Shown here piece by piece: positions 53,185 to 62,493 of a stretch of 64,000 nucleotides of DNA. Below the pieces are notes generated by a model, which worked only from the letters and a program-made list of their open reading frames with translations, ran no database searches and was not told where the DNA came from. The DNA is from UBA9076 sp964418835 (lineage in GTDB: Bacteria > Bacillota_I > Bacilli_A > Erysipelotrichales > Erysipelotrichaceae), in assembly GCA_964418835.1 (NCBI GenBank), contig CAYQNJ010000003.1:1-64000 (forward strand), written 5' to 3'. The stretch's first letter is position 1. Each line of letters begins with the position of its first letter. The position numbers were made by a program, and so were the translations under genes.

Positions 53185-53826
53185 ATGATTAATAAAGATA
53201 TGAGTATTGCAGACGCAATAAAAACTAAACCAAGTATTTTACAAATATTATCAGATTCAAATATAGATTACTGTTGTGGAGGTAATAGACCTTTAATAGA
53301 AGCTATTGCTGAAAGAAACTTAGATATTGATAGTTTTATAGAATTATTGAATAAACATGAAGTTAAAACAGAAAGTACTATTGAAGATGTATTAAAACTT
53401 TCAAAGGAAGATTTAACTGATTACATAGTTGATGTTCACCATAAAAAAGAAAAAGAACTATTAAATACAATAGACACAAACTTACAAACATTATTAAGAG
53501 TACATTATGATTCTCATGGAAAAGAACTAACAGAACTATTTGATTTATTTATGAGAATAAAGAAAGATTTATATCCTCATTTCATTAAAGAAGAAAGAGA
53601 TGAGTTTGTTGTGTTTAGAAATACTGGAAATATTAATGTGGAAGAGTTAGTTGCAGAACATGAGGCAGTTGGAGAGTTAATTCATGAACTTGAAAGAATT
53701 ACAGATAAATTCACACCACCAGCAGATGCATGTAATACATATAGATATACTTATGCATTATTAAAGGAATTAAGTGAAGATGTTCAGCTACATGTTTTTA
53801 TAGAAAATAGTATTTTATTTATATAA
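53185..53826 (+). CDS. Iron-sulphur cluster repair / hemerythrin protein (RIC, ScdA/YtfE type)
   Basis: A 213-residue di-iron protein. An N-terminal DUF542 domain has IADAIKTKPSILQIL and the conserved IDYCCGG. A C-terminal hemerythrin-like domain carries His residues in HHKKEKE, HYDSHGKE, HFIKEE and AEHEAVGE. Family members repair clusters damaged by nitric oxide or oxygen. ATG 53185 is chosen because of TGAGGAGGT. The C-terminus stops soon after the last helix, slightly earlier than usual. Confidence 0.92.
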   Translation: MINKDMSIADAIKTKPSILQILSDSNIDYCCGGNRPLIEAIAERNLDIDSFIELLNKHEVKTESTIEDVLKLSKEDLTDYIVDVHHKKEKELLNTIDTNLQTLLRVHYDSHGKELTELFDLFMRIKKDLYPHFIKEERDEFVVFRNTGNINVEELVAEHEAVGELIHELERITDKFTPPADACNTYRYTYALLKELSEDVQLHVFIENSILFI

Positions 53827-53838
53827 GGAGGTAATAAA

Positions 53839-55017
53839 ATGAACAGACCAGAAATATTAAAAGGAATTATAGAAAAACTTCACCATGGGGCTACTGTAGA
53901 TGAAGTAAAAGAAGAGTTTAAAAGGGAATTTGGTAATGTATCTTCAGAAGAAATAGCTGAAGCAGAAAGAATTTTAATGGCACAAGGAATGCCTTTAGAA
54001 GAAGTACAAAGGTTATGTGATGTTCATGCAACATTATTTGAAGGCAGTGTGACACAACCTGAAAATAGTTTTGAAATGGGACATCCATTAGAAGTGTTTA
54101 AAGCAGAAAATGAAGGTATTAAACAATTTATAGCAACAAGATTAAACAAAGCAATTGATATGTATAAAGAAGATAAGGAAAATAATGAATTTTTATTGAA
54201 TGAATTAAATTCTTTAAGAAAGATTGATAAGCATTATTCAAGAAAAGAGAACTTGTTATTCCCATATTTAGAAAATGCAGGAATTAGTGCACCTCCTAAA
54301 GTAATGTGGGGAGTAGATGATGAAATTAGAGATTTAATTAAGAAATCTATTTTTTTAGTTGAAAGCAAAGATGAAAATGCATTAAAGACTATTGAAGAAA
54401 TGGTGGAACAAGTTTTCTCAATGATAAGTAAGGAAGATGATATTCTTGCGCCAATGTTAATAGAGGTGATGAATGAAGAAGACTGGAAAGTAGTAGCTTC
54501 AGAAAGTAGTCAAATAGGATATGTATTTACAGGTGATAAAGAAGGGGCAAGTCCTTCAGATGCTAAAGCTTGGTTAAATGAAGGAGAAGCAAAGGTTGAA
54601 TCAAGAAATGATGATCCTATTCAATTACCAAGTGGTTTCTTTAAAAATAATGAGTTAACAGCATTATTAAATACATTACCTTGTGATATTACATTTGTTG
54701 GGGCAGATGATAAGGTTCATTTCTTCTCAGAACAAGAAAATAGAGTATTCCCAAGAACCAGAACAATCATTGGTAGAGATGTTGCAAACTGTCATCCACC
54801 AAAATCATTAGATGCTGTAGAAAAGATTGTTGAATCATTTAAAAATGGTACTAAGGATTCTGAAATGTTCTGGATACAAAAAGGTCCAGTATTTATACTA
54901 ATTAGATATTTTGCAGTAAGAGATACTGATGGAACTTACTTAGGTGTTCTAGAAGTAACTGAAGAAATTTCAAATCTTAGATCATTAGAGGGAAGTAAAA
55001 CATTGGTGAGTGAATAA
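53839..55017 (+). CDS. DUF438 / hemerythrin / PAS three-domain protein
   Basis: A 392-residue protein. The DUF438 domain covers about 1-70 (LHHGATVDEVKEEF), a hemerythrin-like domain covers about 80-215 (HYSRKENLLFPYLE), and a PAS domain covers about 270-390 (ITFVGADDKVHFFS; GRDVANCHPP). Such proteins probably sense redox or nitric oxide stress, with no defined output. GGAGGTAATAAA precedes the ATG, 12 bases after the RIC gene; the two form one operon behind the FNR box. Confidence 0.9.
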   Translation: MNRPEILKGIIEKLHHGATVDEVKEEFKREFGNVSSEEIAEAERILMAQGMPLEEVQRLCDVHATLFEGSVTQPENSFEMGHPLEVFKAENEGIKQFIATRLNKAIDMYKEDKENNEFLLNELNSLRKIDKHYSRKENLLFPYLENAGISAPPKVMWGVDDEIRDLIKKSIFLVESKDENALKTIEEMVEQVFSMISKEDDILAPMLIEVMNEEDWKVVASESSQIGYVFTGDKEGASPSDAKAWLNEGEAKVESRNDDPIQLPSGFFKNNELTALLNTLPCDITFVGADDKVHFFSEQENRVFPRTRTIIGRDVANCHPPKSLDAVEKIVESFKNGTKDSEMFWIQKGPVFILIRYFAVRDTDGTYLGVLEVTEEISNLRSLEGSKTLVSE

Positions 55018-55030
55018 CTCACCTTTTTTA
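55005..55030 (+). terminator. Terminator of the hemerythrin operon
   Basis: GGTGAGT, loop GAATA, ACTCACC, then six T. The stem includes the last codons of the DUF438 gene. Confidence 0.85.
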
Positions 55031-55031
55031 A

Positions 55032-55054
55032 TAAAAAAAGGGATTTTCATCCCT
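55032..55054 (-). terminator. Terminator of the esterase / ATP-grasp unit (minus strand)
   Basis: On the minus strand GGGAT, loop GAAA, ATCCC is followed by seven T. It directly follows the esterase stop. Confidence 0.75.
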
Positions 55055-55808
55055 AACAAACATATTGTAAATAATAAGGTAATTGTTTTCTCCACCATGG
55101 CCAATCATGAGCAACATCTTGTCCCCAAAAATCAATCCAAGCTGGAACTTGTTTATATTCAAGAAGCTCTTTAATTCTTGCAGTATCTTGAATCATCGGT
55201 TCTTCCCATGCTCCTTGACCAACACAAACAATAATTTGCCTTTGTCTATATAAATCTACATAATAATAATCATTGCTCATACCTTCTAAATAAGATACTG
55301 GTGAATTAATGTAAACTAAATCATCAAAATAATCATGGAAGAAGTATTTTGCATCATATACTCCACTTAATGCAATAACTCCATCAAATATATCTGGTCT
55401 TCTTAAGAAGAAGTTTAATGCATGAGTAGCTCCCATACTACAACCCGTTGTAAGCAAACCACCATAGTAATAATCACCGTTTGATTGTGCATTTATTTCA
55501 AATATCCTCGGGGTTAACTCATTACATACATAGTTGTAGTATGCTTCATGAGCTTCTATTCTTTTTCTGTTATCCCAATGAGTACTTGACCATGAATTTG
55601 TATCATTACTATCTATACAGAATAATTGTATTCTTCCTGCATCTATAAATTCTTGTACACTTTCAACCATTTTGTTATTCTCAAAATCAAAGAATCTACC
55701 ATCTTGAGAAGGGAATACTAGACAAGGTCTACCACCATGTCCATAAACCTTAAATTCCATGTTTCTATTTAGATTATGACTATATTCGTTATAATAAGCT
55801 GTTTTCAT
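55053..55808 (-). CDS. Esterase D-like alpha/beta hydrolase
   Basis: A 251-residue hydrolase of the putative-esterase (EsteraseD/Fes-like) family. The nucleophile region is TTGCSMGATHAL; the His region is VAHDWPWWR near the C-terminus. It is rich in aromatic residues. It lies 9 bases after the ATP-grasp gene on the same transcript. The pair recurs as a unit in my recollection of Firmicutes genomes, but its product is not known to me. Confidence 0.82.
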   Translation of the reverse strand: MKTAYYNEYSHNLNRNMEFKVYGHGGRPCLVFPSQDGRFFDFENNKMVESVQEFIDAGRIQLFCIDSNDTNSWSSTHWDNRKRIEAHEAYYNYVCNELTPRIFEINAQSNGDYYYGGLLTTGCSMGATHALNFFLRRPDIFDGVIALSGVYDAKYFFHDYFDDLVYINSPVSYLEGMSNDYYYVDLYRQRQIIVCVGQGAWEEPMIQDTARIKELLEYKQVPAWIDFWGQDVAHDWPWWRKQLPYYLQYVC

Positions 55809-55817
55809 TTATTTCTC

Positions 55818-57002
55818 CTATTTCTTGTAGACAAATTTTGCAAAGTTAATTAAGTCTTTTTCTTCTTTAAATCGTGCAATATAGAATTCATTACCCATCG
55901 CATCAGAAAGTATTTCAGGCATTCTATCATGCATTAATATATTTTTACTATATTTTTTAGTTATATCCTTTTCACTATGTTTGTATGTTAATTTATCTCT
56001 TTTTCCAATATAACCAGCATAATAAGCTTTTTCATATGGTACTTCTATAGCACCATCTCTAAGCATATCTGCATATATTTGATACACATCAACATCATGA
56101 CCAAAGTTGAATAAATCTGTTGTATAGCCTCCTGGAGGTCTCATATTTACTTCTAAACCAATGATTTCTCCTTTTTTAGCTAAACCTGGTTTATCTTTCT
56201 TCATTCTAAAAAACTCGCAATGAAAAAATCTATTTCTTGGTTTAAATGATTCAATTGTTTTTCTTCCGATTTCCACAAGATCTTCAGGATCTTTTCTATT
56301 AATGTAGTAAAAGCATTCATTTACGTTATTTACGATTTCCATAACATTTTCTGTAAAGACTTCAGTAGTAAAAAATATTACTTCACTATTAGGACCAGCA
56401 ATTCCGTCAAATGAAACTATTTCTCCTGGTACAAATTCTTCCATTATGTATTGAGTAGTTAATTTAGTTTGGTAAAACTTTTCTAGTTCATCATCATTAG
56501 ATAATTTATATGTTGCACTAGCTCCCACACCATTGTCAGGTTTTACAACTACTGGATATCCAACTTCTTGTATAAATTTTTTTCCTTCATCAAGTGTTGA
56601 GACCATATGGTATCTTGCGACTTTAATACCAACTTTTTCATAATATGATTTCATACCTGATTTATATTTAAAACTTTGTAAATCTTCTGTATTATAACTA
56701 GATGTAATATTAAAATCTGTTCTAAGTTTAGCATCTTGAGCTAACCAGTATTCATTATTAGATTCTATATAATCAATTTTTCCATACTTAAATGAAAAAT
56801 AAGCTACTGCTCTATAAACTTCATCATAGTTCTCTAAAGATGATACTTGATAATAATCATCTAGGGACTCTTTTAGTTCTGGAATTAGAGAATCATAAGA
56901 ATCTTCCGCTATACCTAAAGTTTTTAGTCCTGCACGTTTTGTAGCACGTGGGAATTGGTAATAACTTTTAGGAAATGTTGGAGATATAAAGATAATATTC
57001 AT
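55818..57002 (-). CDS. ATP-grasp ligase of unknown substrate
   Basis: A 394-residue carboxylate-amine ligase-type protein. An N-terminal Rossmann-like region (1-115) is followed by the ATP-grasp fold: VVKPDNGVGASAT as the P-loop-like strand, IMEEFVPGEIVSFDG, and the metal-binding LEVNMRPPGGYT near 300. It is not carbamoyl-phosphate synthase or biotin carboxylase in length or partner domains. It is first in a two-gene operon with the esterase. Confidence 0.82.
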   Translation of the reverse strand: MNIIFISPTFPKSYYQFPRATKRAGLKTLGIAEDSYDSLIPELKESLDDYYQVSSLENYDEVYRAVAYFSFKYGKIDYIESNNEYWLAQDAKLRTDFNITSSYNTEDLQSFKYKSGMKSYYEKVGIKVARYHMVSTLDEGKKFIQEVGYPVVVKPDNGVGASATYKLSNDDELEKFYQTKLTTQYIMEEFVPGEIVSFDGIAGPNSEVIFFTTEVFTENVMEIVNNVNECFYYINRKDPEDLVEIGRKTIESFKPRNRFFHCEFFRMKKDKPGLAKKGEIIGLEVNMRPPGGYTTDLFNFGHDVDVYQIYADMLRDGAIEVPYEKAYYAGYIGKRDKLTYKHSEKDITKKYSKNILMHDRMPEILSDAMGNEFYIARFKEEKDLINFAKFVYKK

Positions 57003-57105
57003 AAATAAGTCACCCCTTAACTTTATAAAATTCTAACATAAAATGAAGGTTTATGTTCATTTATATTTGATTTTGGTATAATAATCAAAATAAGGGGTGG
57101 TTAAA

Positions 57106-58338
57106 GTGAATATTACAGAAGCAAATCGTTGTTTATTATGTAGAAATGCAAGATGTCAAGCGGCTTGTCCAATAAATACAGATATACCAAAAGTTATTTC
57201 TTTATACAAAGAAGAAAAGTTTGATGAAGCAAAGGAAATATTATTTGAAAACAATCCATTTTCTAGTGTTTGTTCATTAGTATGTGATTGGAATAGTCAA
57301 TGTAAAGGTCATTGTATTAAAGGAATTAAAGGTGAACCTATAGAATTCTATAAGATTGAACAAGAACTTTCATTAGATTATTTAGATAAATTACATTTTA
57401 ATAAACCTGAACCTAATGGGAAAAGAATAGCTGTTGTAGGAGGTGGTCCTGCAGGACTTACTGTCGCAATTATTCTTGCGCAAAAGGGTTATCAAATTAC
57501 ATTGTTTGATGAAAACCCTAGAGTCGGTGGTGTTTTAAGATATGGAATTCCTGATTTTAGATTAGATAAAGGAATAGTTGATAAATATGAAATATTACTT
57601 AAAGAACTAGGTGTAATTATTAGACCAAATACTTTAATTGGTACAGTCATTAGTTTGGATCAACTTTTAAAAGATGGATATGATGCAATATTTGTAGGAA
57701 CTGGCGCTGGTAAACCAAAAGAATTAAATATCAAAGGTGAAACTATGGGTCATGTTCATTATGCAATAGATTATTTAAGGTCTCCTGAGACTTATGATTT
57801 TAATAGTAAAGTTATAGTAATTGGTGGAGGAAATGTTGCAATAGATGCTGCTAGAACAGCAAAAAGACAAGGTAAAGATGTCACAATTTATTATAGAAAA
57901 ACATTTGAAAATATGCCTGCAAATAAACATGAAGTTGATGATGCAATAAAAGAAGGTGTTAAGTTTGAAATGTTCAAAGCACCTGTAGAGTTTGTAGATG
58001 ATGGTGTTGTATTCCAAGACACTGAAAATTACACTGATGATAGTGGTAAGACACAAACTAGGATTATAGAAGGTACTGATAAAGTTGTTAAGTGTGATGC
58101 AGCTATTATTGCTGTAAGTCAAACTACAAAGAAAAATTTAGTTTCTTCATCAAATATAGAATTAAATAAATGGGGATTATTAGTAACTGATTCTAAGGGT
58201 GAAACATCAATGAAGGGTGTATTTGGAAGTGGAGATGTAGTTAGTGGTGCTAAAACAGTAGTTCATGCGATAGCTATGGCAAAACAAATTGCATACAATA
58301 TGGATTTATATTGTAGAGGATTATTAGAAGATGAATAA
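57106..58338 (+). CDS. GltD/PreT-like NAD(P)H-dependent FAD oxidoreductase
   Basis: A 410-residue flavoprotein. The N-terminal Fer4_20 region has cysteines CLLCRNARCQAACP and CSLVCDWNSQCKGHC for iron-sulphur clusters. The FAD-binding GGGPAGL and NAD(P)-binding GGGNVAIDAA motifs follow, and the C-terminal GSGDVVSGAKTV is typical. GTG 57106 is chosen since AAGGGGTGG lies six bases before. No glutamate synthase large subunit (gltB) or preA partner is near, so the electron acceptor is unclear. The stop overlaps the chorismate mutase gene. Confidence 0.88.
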   Translation: MNITEANRCLLCRNARCQAACPINTDIPKVISLYKEEKFDEAKEILFENNPFSSVCSLVCDWNSQCKGHCIKGIKGEPIEFYKIEQELSLDYLDKLHFNKPEPNGKRIAVVGGGPAGLTVAIILAQKGYQITLFDENPRVGGVLRYGIPDFRLDKGIVDKYEILLKELGVIIRPNTLIGTVISLDQLLKDGYDAIFVGTGAGKPKELNIKGETMGHVHYAIDYLRSPETYDFNSKVIVIGGGNVAIDAARTAKRQGKDVTIYYRKTFENMPANKHEVDDAIKEGVKFEMFKAPVEFVDDGVVFQDTENYTDDSGKTQTRIIEGTDKVVKCDAAIIAVSQTTKKNLVSSSNIELNKWGLLVTDSKGETSMKGVFGSGDVVSGAKTVVHAIAMAKQIAYNMDLYCRGLLEDE

Positions 58339-58597
58339 ATTAGAAAAAGCAAGATTATCAATTGAAGAAATTGATAAGGAAATGGTAGAACTATTTGAAA
58401 AAAGATTTAACGCAGTTAAAGATGTAATAGAATATAAGAAAGAAAATAATCTTCCTATAAATGATTCTAGTAGAGAAGAGTTTCTTATAAATAAAAACCT
58501 TGGCTTTTTACAAGACAAGGCTTTAGAAAAATACTATATAGAATTTATTAAAAGTATGTTTATTGTATCTAAGAAATATCAATTAGACATTAGTTAA
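58331..58597 (+). CDS. Chorismate mutase (AroQ type)
   Basis: An 88-residue all-helical enzyme converting chorismate to prephenate. Key positions are visible: the first-helix Arg (ARLSIEEIDKEMVELFEKR), the Lys in EYKKENNLPI and the DSSREE segment. It overlaps the flavoprotein gene by 8 bases, and its own last 8 bases overlap the convergent ABC gene. No other aromatic-pathway gene is in the window, so it is an isolated step here. Confidence 0.85.
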   Translation: MNKLEKARLSIEEIDKEMVELFEKRFNAVKDVIEYKKENNLPINDSSREEFLINKNLGFLQDKALEKYYIEFIKSMFIVSKKYQLDIS

Positions 58598-60326
58598 ACT
58601 GCATATTATATAGATGGGAGTATATTCCATCTTTTTTTAATAACTCATTATGAGTGCCACTTTCGACTATTCCATCATCAGATAATACAATTATCCTTTG
58701 TGCATTTCTAATAGTTGAAAGTCTGTGTGCTATTACAAATGTAGTTCTATTCTTAGATAAACTTTCTAATGAATCTTGAACTACTTTTTCTGATTCATTG
58801 TCTAAGGCAGAAGTAGCTTCATCAAATATAAGTATTGAAGGATTCTTTAAGAATACTCTTGCGATAGAAATTCTTTGTTTTTGTCCTCCAGACAATTTAA
58901 CTCCACGTTGTCCAATATCAGTTTGATAACCATCTGGAAATTCACTGATAAATTCATGAGCATTTGCTAATTTTGAAGCTTTTATTATTTCTTCATCACT
59001 AGCATCAGGTTTACCATATCTAATATTATCCATAATAGTACCCGCAAATAAATAAACATCTTGTTGAACAATTCCTATATTACTTCTTAAAGAATTTTGT
59101 GTGATATCTCTTATATCAATATCATCAATTCTTATTGATCCCTCACTTACTTCATAGAATCTAGGAATCAACGAACATAGAGTTGTTTTACCAGCACCAC
59201 TTTCACCAACTAATGCAATATATTCTCCAGCATCTACATCTAGATTAATATTCTTTAACACATATTCATTTGTATCATTATACCTAAATGAAACATTATT
59301 AAATGAAACATTTCCTTTCGCATTTATTAATGGTTTTGCGTTTGGTTTATCTACTATATCAGGATTAATTTCCATCATTTCCATAAATCTTTCAAAACCT
59401 GTAATACCTTCTTGGTATTGTTCTGTAAAGTTTATTAATTTTCTAATAGGTTCTAACAAGTTATTTACATACAATAAATAAGCTACTAAATCACCTAATG
59501 TTATTTCACCTCTACTAATAAACATAGATCCAAATATTATTACAGCTATATTTAATAAACTTGAAGTTAAAGAAACACTCGTATGAAATCCTGCCATATA
59601 TCTATAAGCATTATCTTTACTTTTAATAAATCTATTACTATCTTGTTTAAATTTATCAAGTTCATCAGTTTCATTTGTAAAAGATTTTACAACTCTTATT
59701 CCTGATAAGTTATCTTCAATAGTCGCATTTATATCACCTATAACTTTTTTGTTTGCTTTAGAAGCACTTTTCATTCTCTTATAAAAATAAAAAACAATAA
59801 TTACCATGATAGGTATAAATATAAATATTAATAAAGTTAATCTAATATTTACATTAATTAAAATTAAAAATGCTCCAACTATTTTTATAATAGATATTAC
59901 TAAGTCTTCAGGACCGTGATGATAAAGTTCAGTTAATGGAAATAGGTCATGAGTTAATCTAGACATTAATTGACCAACTTTTTGATTATCATAGAAACTA
60001 AAAGATAGTTTTTGGTAGTGTTCAAACAATTCGTTTCTTAAATCAGTTTCCATATAGACACCCATAAGGTGTCCTTTATATGTAATAAAGTAATTACATG
60101 CAAATTCTATTAATGCTAAGCCAAGTAATACAAATCCTAACATAATAATTGTTTTCATCATTTCACTTGGATTACCTACTAATACAGTATTTGTAATATA
60201 TCTAGTAATTAATGGGATTATTAATGATATACCTGCAACTATTAATGCACAAAACATATCCATAAAGAATAACTTTTTATATGGAAAATAATAGGATATA
60301 AATTTTTTTATATATTTCTTATTCAT
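58590..60326 (-). CDS. ABC exporter (ATPase and membrane domain fused, MsbA/BmrA type)
   Basis: A 578-residue half-transporter that should act as a homodimer. Six membrane helices (about 15-300) are followed by a nucleotide-binding domain with GESGAGKTT, LSGGQKQR and ILIFDEATSALD. Substrates could be drugs, lipids or peptides; none is indicated. The gene stands alone on the minus strand and overlaps the chorismate mutase end. Confidence 0.92.
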   Translation of the reverse strand: MNKKYIKKFISYYFPYKKLFFMDMFCALIVAGISLIIPLITRYITNTVLVGNPSEMMKTIIMLGFVLLGLALIEFACNYFITYKGHLMGVYMETDLRNELFEHYQKLSFSFYDNQKVGQLMSRLTHDLFPLTELYHHGPEDLVISIIKIVGAFLILINVNIRLTLLIFIFIPIMVIIVFYFYKRMKSASKANKKVIGDINATIEDNLSGIRVVKSFTNETDELDKFKQDSNRFIKSKDNAYRYMAGFHTSVSLTSSLLNIAVIIFGSMFISRGEITLGDLVAYLLYVNNLLEPIRKLINFTEQYQEGITGFERFMEMMEINPDIVDKPNAKPLINAKGNVSFNNVSFRYNDTNEYVLKNINLDVDAGEYIALVGESGAGKTTLCSLIPRFYEVSEGSIRIDDIDIRDITQNSLRSNIGIVQQDVYLFAGTIMDNIRYGKPDASDEEIIKASKLANAHEFISEFPDGYQTDIGQRGVKLSGGQKQRISIARVFLKNPSILIFDEATSALDNESEKVVQDSLESLSKNRTTFVIAHRLSTIRNAQRIIVLSDDGIVESGTHNELLKKDGIYSHLYNMQFN

Positions 60327-60410
60327 TTAATCACCTCAACTAAAGAATCATACATCAATAAATTAACATATTCAAATGATTAGATATATAATGAAGAAGG
60401 AGGATTTATT

Positions 60411-60853
60411 ATGGAATTATTAATGAAGTTAAAAAAAGATAATATACAAGCAATGAAAGATAAAGATAGTATAAAAAAGGTGTGTTATCATTAGTTATTT
60501 CTGCTATAGCATTGGCTGAAAAGGAAGAAAAAAGAGAATTAAGTTTAGAAGAAGAATACACTTATGTTCAAAAAGAGTTAAAACAAACAAAAGATGCATT
60601 AAACGAAACTCCAAGTAATAGAGAAGATTTGATTGAGTTAAATAATAAGAAAATAGAAATATTAGAATCTTATTTACCTAAACAATTAAATAAAGAAAAA
60701 CTAGAAAAGATAGTATTGGATTTAATGGAAAAAGAAAACCTTGAACCAATTAAGAGGAGTCAAGGAATAATAATGAAGAATATATTAGCTAATTACAAAG
60801 GCAAGGTAGATGGTAAGGTAGTTAATGAAGTATTAGCAAATATATTGAAATAA
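60411..60853 (+). CDS. GatB/YqeY-domain protein split by a frameshift at a slippery heptamer
   Basis: YqeY proteins carry the tRNA-binding GatB C-terminal domain and are about 147 residues. The gene starts at ATG 60411 after AGGAGGATTTATT and encodes MKDKDSIKK, then meets TAG at 60492-60494. The rest (GVLSLVISAIALAEKEEKR onward, ending LANILK) is in the -1 frame to TAA 60853. The shift coincides with A AAA AAG (60473-60479) in the zero frame, the classical -1 slippery sequence. A -1 shift there gives a 147-residue product matching the family. A lost A in an A7 run is the alternative. Confidence 0.85.
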
Positions 60854-60854
60854 A

Positions 60855-60880
60855 GCACCTTAATAATTAAGGTGTTTTTT
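60855..60880. terminator. Terminator between yqeY and the MFS gene
   Basis: CACCTTAA (60856-60863) pairs with TTAAGGTG (60867-60874), followed by six T on the plus strand. It overlaps the last codons of the convergent MFS gene. Confidence 0.75.
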
Positions 60881-62077
60881 AGATTCTTTGTAATTTACCA
60901 TTGATAGTAAAACAATGTTTAATATATGAAATATAATACCTATTATAAATACAAGTGTAAATGTACCTGTAATATCATAAACTTTTCCAACTAAACTCAT
61001 CGCAAAAGCTTGACCTAAACCAGCCACAAAGGTAGTAATTGATGTTACTTTTTGAAACTTTTCTGGTGGATAGAATTTCCTTGTGAGAAACGCAAATCCA
61101 ACCGCAGAAGTGGCAAATATTGATCCAAATAAGAAACTTGCAAACATAGAAATCCAATAATTAACGCTAAAAATAAACAACAATAAAGAAAATGCATTTA
61201 TTGCCATCATAGAAACATTCGCAAACACAGCGCCTTTTATATCACTAATAATTCCAATTAATAATTTAAAAACAATATTACCAATCATACATGCACTAAG
61301 CATTGTGGCTCCTTGCATTAAAGAAAAATTACTAATGACTCCTATTGCAGGAAGATGAGGAGTCATTCCAGATATCATAGTGTTTAATAAAGAGATTATT
61401 ACAAAAGCTATAAAAGTAAAATGTAAGTAATTAAATTGATCACTGCTAATTTTTATTTTTTCACTTTGTGTATTTTCTTCATATCCATAAGGTAATAAAC
61501 CTTCATCTTTAGGATCTAAAGAAATTGGAATAAGAATTGCTGGTAAGTTAAGTAAGAACACTAATAAGGCAGTTAAGTAATAAGCACTTTGCCAACCATA
61601 TAATCCAATTGTATATTCAAGTAATGGAGATACAATAGCACCTGCTAGACCTCCAAAGCTAAATACTATACTAGTCATTAAGCCATGATTCTTCTTAAAC
61701 CAATTATTTATTAATATTGTAATTGTGACCATTGTAAGCATGGCCATGAATAAACCTCTGATAAAACCTAATATATAAAATTGATACAACAAACTAGAAT
61801 TTGCCATAAGTATACTACTAGTTATACTTACAATAGTTGATATTATTACAACTACTTTTAATGATAGTTTTTTTAATATAAAAGGCATAATTAAAGAAAT
61901 TAGGGACATAGCTAAGGTAGATAATGTCGCAGAAAATGAAAAATCTCCAATAGATACACCTATTGCATTAGAAACTGGAATATTAAATAAACCTATAGTA
62001 TTCATTAATATACCTATAGAAGATGATGAAATTAAACATGCTATAACTAAAACAATCCAATGTTTATTCTTTTTCAT
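60860..62077 (-). CDS. Major facilitator superfamily transporter
   Basis: A 405-residue membrane protein with 12 predicted helices and a hydrophilic mid-loop near 190-205. The layout resembles the oxalate/formate antiporter-like and NarK-like MFS groups, but no substrate motif is clear. ATG 62077 is chosen because GGAGGTTACTT precedes it; the longer frame upstream would add 32 unsupported residues. Single gene. Confidence 0.88.
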   Translation of the reverse strand: MKKNKHWIVLVIACLISSSSIGILMNTIGLFNIPVSNAIGVSIGDFSFSATLSTLAMSLISLIMPFILKKLSLKVVVIISTIVSITSSILMANSSLLYQFYILGFIRGLFMAMLTMVTITILINNWFKKNHGLMTSIVFSFGGLAGAIVSPLLEYTIGLYGWQSAYYLTALLVFLLNLPAILIPISLDPKDEGLLPYGYEENTQSEKIKISSDQFNYLHFTFIAFVIISLLNTMISGMTPHLPAIGVISNFSLMQGATMLSACMIGNIVFKLLIGIISDIKGAVFANVSMMAINAFSLLLFIFSVNYWISMFASFLFGSIFATSAVGFAFLTRKFYPPEKFQKVTSITTFVAGLGQAFAMSLVGKVYDITGTFTLVFIIGIIFHILNIVLLSMVNYKESKKHLNY

Positions 62078-62160
62078 AAGTAACCTCCAATACATACCTA
62101 TTGATTCTATATCCAAACTTAAAAAAATGAAAGACTTATAAAAGTTTTCAGAAATAGATG

Positions 62161-62189
62161 TTGACATTTTCATTTTATCAATTTAAGAT
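62161..62189 (+). promoter_or_regulatory. Promoter of the tryptophan T-box transcript
   Basis: TTGACA (62161-62166), 17 bases, TAAGAT (62184-62189). The predicted start is near 62196. Confidence 0.6.
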
Positions 62190-62195
62190 TAAATA

Positions 62196-62443
62196 AACCA
62201 TTGATTGGGAGATAAAACATACTAGTTACTTAAAGAGAGCAGGGATTGGTGGAAACCTTGTAGGGAAGACGGTTTGTAAATGGACCCATGAGGGCTTGAT
62301 GAAAGATTGCTCGAGTATCTCAAGACGGAGGTCACCGTTAAAAGACAGAAAGTGTGATTGCATTTTCGTAAAGTGAGTAATTCTTACTAAATAAGGTGGT
62401 ACCGCAGGTTATAACGCTTGTCCTTTATGGATAAGCGTTTTTT
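62196..62443 (+). promoter_or_regulatory. T-box riboswitch, tryptophan specifier
   Basis: The antiterminator sequence AAGGTGGTACCGCAGG is at 62393-62408 and the terminator hairpin with TTTTTT tail is at 62414-62443. Stem I has the GGTGGAAACC distal loop (about 62248-62257). The specifier region reads AAA-TGG-A...GAG, placing the tryptophan codon TGG at 62281-62283. Downstream is a TrpX-type transporter gene. Uncharged tRNA-Trp should therefore switch the transporter on. Confidence 0.88.
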
Positions 62444-62493
62444 GTTTAATAAGGTATACTTGTTATGAAAATTGCGATTAGAGGGAGAAAATT

